DNA of 20,203 bases from Chara braunii (Eukaryota; Streptophyta; Charophyceae; Charales; Characeae), in assembly GCA_003427395.1 (NCBI GenBank), contig BFEA01000301.1, positions 1,771,677 to 1,791,879 of the forward strand. Direction: 5' to 3'. Of this stretch, positions 1 to 6,721 are shown piece after piece. Position 1 is the stretch's first letter; every line of letters begins with the position of its first letter. Under the pieces are notes generated by a model that was not told the origin of the DNA, made no database searches, and worked only from the letters and a program-made list of their open reading frames with translations. Both the position numbers and the translations under genes were made by a program.

Positions 1-120
1 GGCAGTCACCCTCAGTACTCAGCCACTTGGTTGTCTTAGATGAACCCTTTCTGAAGACCCCATCCACCCTTCCTCTTATTTTTGCCCTGGCGCACCCCTA
101 CCCCCCCTGTCCTACCCTAG

Positions 121-511
121 TGTTAACCACCTGGGACCTTCACCCATTGCCATCTTGGCGGGGCGACGTGACGAGACAGCGGTTGCAGGTACCGGGGCTA
201 AGCAGAGTCTCTCATCCCCTGGTCAGCCCCGGTTGAAGCAGACGCCGTGCAAGCCTGATTGCACGGGGACTTTGGGAGCTAGGTATGAACATGCTACCAC
301 CGGTCTTCATGAGGGTGTACAGTGATTCCTTTCCTTGTATCTAGAGAGACTTGAAGTTGCTTTCTCTATCCTTCTTACTCTTTGTCGAGTCTGACGTTCA
401 AGAGAGGAAGGCAACAGGGGGGATTGCAACCCACAAAACCGCATCAAGGTCCTGCCGGCGTTTGACCCACTGATTGTGGAAGCTCTGTCAGATCCCAAGT
501 GGGGTTTCTAG
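121..511 (+). CDS. Putative last two exons of an unrecognised spliced host gene
   Basis: Exon 121-282 follows a strong 3' splice context: a long pyrimidine tract ending in CCCTAG at 120. It ends AG|GTATGA at 282/283. The 120 bp intron 283-402 has a pyrimidine-rich second half, a CTGAC branch-like motif at 391-395 and ends CAAG. Exon 403-511 ends in TAG at 509-511. The split codon AG|A joins the two exons in one frame, giving about 89 codons with no stop; the frame is closed by TGA inside the intron (392-394), so splicing is needed. The peptide is rich in Gly, Pro and Lys, contains two Cys-Lys-Pro/Cys-Asn-Pro patches, and ends in a hydrophobic stretch before the C-terminal KWGF. I do not recognise the family. 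AATAAA lies 148 bp past the stop. The upstream part of the gene lies outside the window. It could still be a chance open frame. Confidence 0.45.
283..402 (+). other. Predicted phase-2 spliceosomal intron
   Basis: It starts GTATGA and ends TTCAAG, with a pyrimidine-rich stretch at 357-386 and a possible branch site CTGAC at 391-395. The branch site is close to the acceptor, which weakens the call. Its length is a multiple of three, but an in-frame TGA at 392-394 means it cannot simply be read through. Confidence 0.4.
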
Positions 512-784
512 AGGCACGAGACACTTAGGTAGAACTGCGTTTCAAGCATGTGATCTCATATTCCCCTAAGTCGTACTACCTTCTAATCCGCATGAAAGTA
601 TGGCTGAATTATTTACCTATTATTAAAATTGGTTTAGTATTTAATATGAAGTAATTAAAATAAAGTATGTGTGTAAATTCTGATGATTGCTTGAATGGAA
701 GGAGAACAGGGGAAGGGTGGCAAAAAGATACAAAAAATTGGTTTTGCTTATGTCTGACCGGGTCAACCAAGGGCTGGGCGTAAT
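512..784. other. Non-coding stretch, probable 3' UTR then spacer
   Basis: There is no convincing open frame. It is AT-rich around 600-670, where it contains the AATAAA hexamer. The short open frames on either strand show no recognisable domain. Confidence 0.4.
659..664 (+). promoter_or_regulatory. Possible polyadenylation signal AATAAA
   Basis: A canonical AATAAA in an AT-rich stretch, 148 bp past the TAG of the predicted terminal exon, followed by a TGTGTG element at 668-673. The arrangement fits a plant-type 3' end, but the hexamer alone is common in AT-rich DNA. Confidence 0.3.
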
Positions 785-1045
785 CTCTAGGTTGAGTCAC
801 TTGAGTGGACCATTGCTGTGTTTTTTTTTTTTTGACTTGTTGGGTTGCTTGACTTTCAGAGGTTGAGCCTATCCTAAGTCAGATGATCCAGCCGCATGTT
901 TCTTTTGGGGTTTCTGAACGGAGGATGGGCCTGGCCCTAGGTTGGGTGGTTCAGAATCCCTGCTTTCTTTGTTTATTGAAAAACATTGGGTCCACTCTAG
1001 GTTGCGCGGGTCCAGTTCTTTGCTTTACTCTGAGAGAGAAACAAA
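785..1045 (+). repeat. Degenerate ~60-65 bp tandem repeats
   Basis: The phrase CTAGGTTG, followed by a GGTxCAG-like word and then TGCTTT/TTCTTT, recurs at 938 and 998, exactly 60 bp apart. More diverged versions occur at about 787 and 873. The copies differ at many positions, so this is an old local duplication. A T run interrupts the first copy. Confidence 0.4.
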
Positions 1046-1106
1046 CAAAGGTTAGGCATACCGTTTGCGGTGGTTTAGTCATGCGCCGTGAATCTGGATA
1101 GCACCC

Positions 1107-1223
1107 CGTACGCATACGCATACGTATTCCGGCGTACGCGTACGAACCCAAAATCATGCGTACACGTACATTAAAAAAATAAAAATAAAAATAAAAAACT
1201 CCCAAAACTCTGAAAAAAAAAAG
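1107..1223. repeat. TACG-rich cluster with A-rich tail
   Basis: Repeated TACG words with CGCATACG and CGCGTACG blocks run over 1107-1170. An A-rich tail with AAAAT units follows at 1171-1223. Such alternating purine-pyrimidine, CpG-containing DNA next to an A-rich tail may be the decayed end of a dispersed repeat. A similar cluster lies in opposite orientation at 11675-11747. Confidence 0.4.
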
Positions 1224-1329
1224 TATGTTGTCCAGAATAATAATTCAAACAACTTTTATCTGGGAGCTATACCCGAATTCCAAACCAATCTCGATTTAAA
1301 AATTAAAAAGTTAAAAACCTTAAAGAAAA

Positions 1330-2704
1330 TGTTACGATCCTGGCCAATTTCGCAGTATACAATCATCTGAAAGTACAATGCCATCAAATTGCAAAAAGAA
1401 ATGAATGAACTTGAGAGAAAAGAGAGGGAAAGAAGAAGAAGAAGAAGTGAGAAAGAAGAAGTTGACGATGTACTCCAGCATAGACCAATGTCAAGGCTCT
1501 TCTTCTTCGCCAACCAATCCCTTCCTCCTTATCTCGTCCCTTCTTATTCAAACAAGAAATAACAATAATAATGTTGAATGACTGAACCATAATCAATGTC
1601 CGAATCCCACTTCTACTGCAGGCACAACATGAGGTCCACCATANCCATGGCCACCCTTCTTCTTCCTCTACATACAGGCCGAGGCTATGGCGGACTACTG
1701 AGGCTTCAGCCTCCCGTCCAAAGGACAACCCAAAGCAGCTATGTCGCTGCCCCACTTCAAGGTCATCACCATGCAGCTATGCCGCTGCTCACTCAACCAC
1801 CATGCCTGACTCTGTCCCGAGCTTCCATGATGCGGCACTACCCCCACTGGGGCCTTCCTGATGCAGCGCCTAGCAAGGAGATGAAGATGGTGTCTACCAT
1901 AGCCAGTAAGTACCTCGCCACTCTCCTCCTTGGTCCCCTTCTCCCTCCTCCTCCTACCGGTAGAGCTCCACCATAGCCAAGGTGGAAGCTCCCGGCTTCT
2001 TCCTCCCAACAGCGCTGTAGTACCCAGCGCTACTCCAGCCAGCGCTCCAGCAGCGTGTCGCCAAACTTGCACACTGAAGAATGAGGCTGGGCTCTCTGCC
2101 CTGCCGCTTGATATAGCGGCCTACTTGCCTCCTGGGCGGTGACTTCCAGGCCGCTTGGCCTCTCCAAGCAACCGGTACTTCCTCCATTTCGGAGGGAAAT
2201 ATCATTGCAGACCCTGATATTACCCGTACAGGCTCTAGACTCAGACTGGATGGACTGGTACCGGCCTAGACCTACCCTACCGCTACTGGACTCTAAAAAT
2301 GTCAACTTTGTCTTTTTCTGCTCGGCCTCCAGTACCCCCTTACGCCAACTGCAGCGGGGTGCAGTATCGGCCTACCGGCCCACTTGAGTGTTTTTCCGCT
2401 ACCCCAAGGGCCGTGGGGCCGCTAGCTTCGCCACTTGAGTGTTTTTCTCTGCTACAACCCTCAATGCCACGGTCACAGGTAAGTACCGGCCCTACGGGCC
2501 TGCCAAACAAGCAAGTACCCTTGCGGGTCACACACACACCCATACCGACAAGCACTCAGACAGGCACGCAGGTCACAAGCACGCACACACAAGCAGACTT
2601 GGAAAACACAGCAGAATGCGGGAATCTCAGCAAGGCATCCATTCCATCGGCAGAACTTCAGAAATCAGGAGTGTTCTCAGTCTGTGTTTTGACGGGTCAT
2701 TACA
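1330..2704 (-). repeat. 3' LTR of the minus-strand element
   Basis: A 1375 bp direct repeat of 9721-11233, bounded TG...CA. It contains a GAA-rich tract at about 1434-1461, a TATA-like CTATATCAAG read on the minus strand at 2107-2116, and a CA-rich stretch at 2530-2590. It lacks the 146 bp insertion of the other copy but has 8 bp (GTGGGGCC at about 2413) that the other lacks. One N at 1644 corresponds to G in the other LTR. The short open frames here are mirrored in the other LTR and I do not regard them as genes. Confidence 0.93.
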
Positions 2705-2720
2705 CTACCCCCCCCTCAAG
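2705..2720 (-). promoter_or_regulatory. Polypurine tract
   Basis: Directly upstream of the 3' LTR, read on the minus strand, is CTTGAGGGGGGGGTAG with eight consecutive G. Position and purine content fit the RNase H-resistant primer for plus-strand DNA synthesis. The T and A next to the LTR are not purine-pure, as is common in old copies. Confidence 0.75.
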
Positions 2721-2859
2721 AGCGAGGTCCCTTCGAGCGAGTAACTCAATCAGAGTCCTTGCATAATGCATCATAGGCGTAGATAGCGAAGAGAAATCGG
2801 GTGTGTTCCGTAGGAGTCAGGGTAGCAGTGAATTTTGGTCGTTGTTCGGAATTGATCAA
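2721..2859. other. Short non-coding end of the element's internal region
   Basis: This stretch lies between the stop of the chromodomain-bearing frame and the polypurine tract. I see no open frame or motif beyond the GA-rich DNA next to the tract. It probably serves as the 3' untranslated part of the retroelement RNA upstream of the LTR. Confidence 0.5.
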
Positions 2860-3309
2860 TCATTCATAGGCGTTAACGACGCGAGGTGCACTTTGCAGTA
2901 GGTCTTTCTTAGCAATCCAGTAGAAGTCATTCAGTGGGTGGTACAAAAAATGCACCTTATACTGTCTGTTTCTCCCTTTTCCACTGTGCTCGATGATTCT
3001 ATCAACCTCGTGGCCGCCATTGATTGCGCGGGGACTCATCGATTCTCGGTACTTGAACGTCTCAGGTGGCTCATACGGAAATAGCTTTGATGCGTGAAAG
3101 ACTGGGTATGTGCGCAGATGAGCAGGCACATCAATTGTGTAAGAAGGACCGAAGGAATCATTACCTACTCGATTCAGCACCTTCCAGGGACCGTAGTACT
3201 GAGGAAGAAGTTTCTGTGATACGCCTTCTTCTTCAGAAAACTCAGACATCTTGACCCAGACATAACTTCCCACTGTGAAAGGATCAGGCTGGCGCTTTTT
3301 TGTTTGCAT
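2860..3309 (-). pseudogene. Integrase C-terminal domain plus chromodomain-like tail
   Basis: Open for 149 codons. The first part matches the integrase C-terminal GPY/F module: GPWKVLNRVGNDSF, then a beta-strand stretch and the HASKLFPY end motif usual in Ty3/gypsy integrases. The last 50 codons (2863-3012) look like a chromodomain: HEVDRIIEH, a basic loop, QYKVHF, then FYWIAKKDL. In chromoviruses this domain binds modified histones and guides integration into heterochromatin. The usual aromatic cage is altered, with His where Tyr is typical and Phe where Trp is typical. The frame is offset from the integrase core by an indel in an A run near 3300, so this segment could not be made as part of Pol from this copy. 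Confidence 0.85.
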
Positions 3310-3811
3310 GCTTAATCATGGCACTGCCTCGCCTTTCCATAGCTGCGACAACGACTTTGAGCAAACGATCATACTTAGCGTTGTAGCCTGGCTGACCAGG
3401 TGTTAGGCCAGGTGGCTGTTCCGGGAACAAATAAGATAGAGGATTGCAGATTTTCCATCCAAGATGCAGTCGGTTAGGCGTCATCTCGGTGGAGGAGTGT
3501 ATGGAGTTGTTGTACAACCCCTGCACAATCGGCAACTCCTCATCCCAAGAGTTCTGGTTAGGCACGATAAGAGCCCTGAGAAGTTGGATTACGGTCTGGT
3601 TGATTTCCTCGGCCAATCCATTGGCTTCGGGGTGTTGGCCAGACGTCGTCTTGAGTTTCATGTCATAGGTCTGGGAGGTGAAGTCTTTCCAATCTGCACT
3701 TATGAACCTGGTATCCCGATCACTCATAAGAGTCTTCAGGGGACCTCACTGCAGAATGTACCTTTTGTTAAATTCTTCGATCACAAGGTCAGTTGGGGCG
3801 TGAGGTGGTAA
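3284..3811 (-). pseudogene. Integrase catalytic core, second half
   Basis: The long open part (3284-3727, 147 codons) carries the second catalytic Asp in MSDRDTRF and the catalytic Glu in EANGLAEEIN, in the position of the usual HPQTDGQTERVN. These belong to the D,D-E retroviral-type integrase fold that joins element DNA to the chromosome. The same frame continues upstream to about 3811 through one TGA near 3750 and encodes the loop before the second Asp. The first Asp is in the next fragment upstream, in another frame. Loss of frame at both ends makes it inactive, though the catalytic residues themselves are kept. Confidence 0.88.
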
Positions 3812-4154
3812 TGGGATTCAAAATTTTGGAAAAACGATCGACGATCAGCATTACTTGCGAATAACCGTTTCTGCTCTTCTTCCCCATGTCCGTGAAGTCA
3901 ATGGAAACAGACTCACCCGGGCCATCAGGGATAGGAAGAGGGTGCAGCAGCCCATAGGGCTTCTGTCGAGACGGTTTGATGCGTTGACAAACTTCACACT
4001 CATCCACAAACCTTTGTGTCATTCTTTTCATTCCAGGCCACACAAAGTTTTCCAACAGATTCCCGTATGTCTTCTCAACGTTGAAGTGTCCACTCCGGCC
4101 GTGAGCCAAATCCAAAAAGTGGGTCATGATCGGCTCATGGTTGGGCACACACAC
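3789..4154 (-). pseudogene. Integrase zinc-binding N-terminus and start of catalytic core
   Basis: 121 open codons. An HHCC zinc-binding module is visible: His pair in AHGRSGH, then VWPGMKRM, then the Cys pair in CEVCQRIK. The core begins with VSIDFTDM, giving the first catalytic Asp, followed by the beta-strand MLIVDRFSK. The frame is lost after FSK (about 3825), and the tail of the open frame is out-of-frame. On the upstream side it is separated from RNase H by a TGA and a two-base shift in a TG-dinucleotide run near 4148-4156, which looks like replication slippage. Confidence 0.88.
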
Positions 4155-4177
4155 AATGGATCATGCTTCCCGTAACG

Positions 4178-4612
4178 TCAGAAGATAAGGCCCTTACATT
4201 CATGGAAATCAGGCTGACTGCTAGGGTCAGCCCGAATCTGCTCAAGGATGGGGCTGAGTTCCGGATCCTTGGCAGTATGCTCAATGAGTTCCTCCTTCAA
4301 ATTTTTACGGAGATCATAGGAATCCACAAGGCAAGTCATGTACTCAGGGTGGCGGGACAAAGCATCCGCAACTCGATTATAACAGCCTTTTTTGTGCTTA
4401 ATCTCAAAATCATACACATCAATCTCATGCAGCCAGCGGGTCAATATGGTTGATGGATTAATTTGTGTCTGAATCCGTTTCAAAGTCTCGTGATCTGAGA
4501 ACACATTGAAATGGCGACCCAAGAGGTAGGGTTTCCAATGATCTAGTGCCTCTCTCAAGGCATAGAACTCTCGCTTGTAAGTGGAAGCAGCTACCTTGTG
4601 ACTGGCATGCAT
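4178..4612 (-). pseudogene. RNase H domain of Pol
   Basis: 144 open codons. Typical Ty3/gypsy RNase H landmarks are present: ASTYKREFYALREAL with the catalytic-type Glu, HWKPYLLGRHFNVFSDHETL with the Asp of the DH(K/E)SL motif, then ADALSRHPEY. The enzyme removes the RNA strand during reverse transcription. A linker to integrase follows. The frame is shifted from RT near 4605, inside the segment joining RT and RNase H, so the RT frame ends prematurely there. Confidence 0.9.
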
Positions 4613-5880
4613 TTGCTGTAGTATTCAAGCGGACGTATGCCATCACCATCGTCTTGCTGCAGCACTGCACCAATCCCATACAAACTTGCATCCGTAGTTA
4701 CTACAAACGTAAGCTTGGGATCCGCAATGCGGAGCACCGGATGACTCACCAAAGCCTCTTTCAATTCGTCGAAGGTTGTTGTGCATTCCTCATTCCATGT
4801 GTAGGACACATTCTTGCTTGTTAGTCTAGACATCGGACGGGCGATGATAGAGAATTTGGGCACAAACTTACGGTAGTACGACGCAAGACCAAGAAAAGAA
4901 CGTAACTCGCGGACATTCGCAGGTTGAGGCCATTTTCGGATGACCTCAACTTTGGTTGCCTCGGGCTCTAGGCGTGTAGCAGACAACCGATGTCCAAGGT
5001 AGATGACTTTGTCCCTTCCAAACTCAGATTTCTCCAAGTTGAGATGGAGTTGCGCGTCCTTGAGGATCTGCATCACTTCCTCAAGGTGTCTCATGTGCTC
5101 CTCCATCGATTTGCTAAAGATTAGTATGTCATCCAGATATACAATGACAAATCGGTTGATCTGATTGCAAAATACCTTATCCATGAGGCTTTGAAAGGTG
5201 GTTGGCGCATTCGTGAGACTTAAGGGCATGACTGTAAACTCGTACAGCCCATCGCGAGTTTTGAATGCAGTTTTATGCTGGTCTGCAGGATCCACTTCAA
5301 TCTGGTGGTAGCCATACTTGAGATCGATCTTGCTGAAGACTTTGCATCCACCTGCAGCATCAAGCAAATCATCGATACGTGGCAAAGGATATGCATTATT
5401 TCTTATCATTCGATTCAATCCTCGATAGTCAATACACATTCGTAGTTTGCCTCCTTTCTTGGGGACAAACAGAACCGGTGCACCAAACTCAGACTCACTT
5501 GGCTTGATCCATCCCTTCCCAATCATATCATCAATCTGTCTTCGCAACTCCTCCAATTCGCCTGAGCCCATCCGATAGACACAACCCTTTGGAGGAGTGC
5601 TACCTTCAATCAACTCGATCTTGTGTCGGACCGGACGCACGGGGACTCCATGCGGTTCGGCCAAGACTTCTGGAAATCGGTTGAGAAGGTTGCGAATTTC
5701 TGATGGGATCTTCGGAGGTGGATCATCACTTTCGGGTGCAAGCATACCAGATTGCATAGGTGCAGCCAACACAACAAAATTGGAAGTGGAGTCATTTTGA
5801 CTAGAAGTAGATTTAGTAGAGGTAGAAGTGATTGCCTCATAACTAGAAACAGTATGCAAAGTAGAATCATTATGTACCAC
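4591..5880 (-). CDS. Reverse transcriptase domain of Ty3/gypsy Pol
   Basis: Open for 429 codons. About 80 low-complexity Ser/Thr residues lead into RT. The RT blocks are in order: KGWIKPSESEFGAPVLFVPK, LRMCIDYRGLNRM, YPLPRIDDLL, FSKIDLKYGYHQIEV, TAFKTRDGLYEF, a variant MPLSLTNAP (usually MPFGLTNAP), the catalytic YLDD at 5128-5139, and LGLASYYRKFVPKFS from the RT connection. It then enters the start of RNase H (TTDASLYGIGAVL) before shifting frame. Both YLDD aspartates and the palm Asp in KIDLKYGYHQ are kept, so this is the best preserved enzyme of the element. It has no start codon of its own in nature; the ATG at 5880 is incidental. Confidence 0.92.
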   Translation of the reverse strand: MVHNDSTLHTVSSYEAITSTSTKSTSSQNDSTSNFVVLAAPMQSGMLAPESDDPPPKIPSEIRNLLNRFPEVLAEPHGVPVRPVRHKIELIEGSTPPKGCVYRMGSGELEELRRQIDDMIGKGWIKPSESEFGAPVLFVPKKGGKLRMCIDYRGLNRMIRNNAYPLPRIDDLLDAAGGCKVFSKIDLKYGYHQIEVDPADQHKTAFKTRDGLYEFTVMPLSLTNAPTTFQSLMDKVFCNQINRFVIVYLDDILIFSKSMEEHMRHLEEVMQILKDAQLHLNLEKSEFGRDKVIYLGHRLSATRLEPEATKVEVIRKWPQPANVRELRSFLGLASYYRKFVPKFSIIARPMSRLTSKNVSYTWNEECTTTFDELKEALVSHPVLRIADPKLTFVVTTDASLYGIGAVLQQDDGDGIRPLEYYSKCMPVTR

Positions 5881-5886
5881 AAAATA

Positions 5887-6525
5887 GAAGGCAAATGAGC
5901 AGGCCTAACAAAGACTATATACATTTGCTCATCAGCTTTGCCCCTACGCCACTTTTTGCAGAACTGCATTGCATTGAGAAAAGTTACTTGGGACTCGCAC
6001 GGCTCATCCAAGAGGACTGGACGCTCGATTCCCATGGCATCTTTGACCATGAATTGTGAGTCCTTCCACGTGGTTCTTTCACATTGGGCCTGCAACCAGC
6101 CCAAGCCAATAACCGCGTCGAAGGGGCAATGATCAAGGACATAGAAGTTCAACTCATGCGTGATCGTGCGGTCAGCGTCAAAGGTAGTGCGCACACCTTT
6201 GACTGCATGCGTAGATGTGACAACCTCTTGGTTGTCTACTTGGGTCCGGCAAGGATTCTGCAAAGTCACTTGCTTCATCCCCAAGCGTGCCTTACGAATG
6301 TCGTGCGGTGAGAAGTAGTTGGCGGTTGCACCCCAATCAGCCAACGCACGGATGTAACGGTCATTAATGTAGAGTTTTAAGAAGATCAACTTCGTTCTCC
6401 CCTGCGTGCGTTCTTGCTTCATATGAGCCCAGCGCGTCAACAGAGCATGGAAGTCAATTTCTTCTGACTCTACCCAAGGCTCCTTGTATAGGATGTGTAT
6501 CTTCTCAGCCTTGGAATCAGCATCA
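5887..6525 (-). pseudogene. Aspartic protease region of Pol with altered active site
   Basis: One frame runs from about 6525 to 5887, where homology leaves it for the RT frame; the open frame continues spuriously to 5610. The retropepsin hallmark ALxDSGAT appears as ALADWGATANYF: the active-site residue after Asp (6336-6338) is Trp instead of Ser or Thr (DWGA at 6327-6338). The flap-like part and the C-terminal FDAVIGLGWLQ, the usual ILGLGWL motif, are present. The enzyme would normally cut Gag-Pol into mature proteins as a dimer. A bulky Trp in this place should abolish activity. Frames shift on both sides. Confidence 0.85.
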
Positions 6526-6721
6526 GATGGGTTTCAGGAGAGGTTTGTTGAGTGGGATCAGAATCTTGAGAAGGATCTGTACTTACATGTTCAACCTCTC
6601 CATCTGTAGAGTGTGCTGATGATGTCTCTACCCCCTCTGCTGCAATCTGAAACATTGTTGGACTGAGTGTCCCGGTTTGGTGCAATGCAGGCAAATCCCC
6701 TTCTTCACCCTGTGTTTCCAC
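6470..6721 (-). pseudogene. Linker between Gag zinc knuckle and protease, shifted frame
   Basis: An open frame of 83 codons overlaps the end of gag. Its later half is rich in Ser, Thr, Glu, Asp and Pro, as expected for a flexible linker after the zinc knuckle. The region downstream of about 6650 probably continued from gag in the ancestral element, and the protease picks up in a third frame near 6520. The first half overlaps the zinc knuckle out of frame and is not meaningful. Low-complexity composition limits confidence. Confidence 0.45.

Noticed and set aside
27-236. 69-codon open frame at the window start
   Set aside because: The neighbouring frame with matched splice sites is more convincing; this one overlaps it out of frame.
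245-266. CCGTGCAA/TTGCACGG hairpin as an RNA gene or terminator
   Set aside because: It lies inside the predicted exon, has only an 8 bp stem, and shows no tRNA or other RNA-gene features.
1596-1976. 126-codon open frame found in both LTRs (also 9969-10367)
   Set aside because: Its match between copies only reflects LTR identity. It has no domain and is antisense to the element.
6470-6721. Programmed Gag-Pol frameshift
   Set aside because: Frames change about seven times in the element and the protease lies in a third frame, so decay is the simpler explanation.
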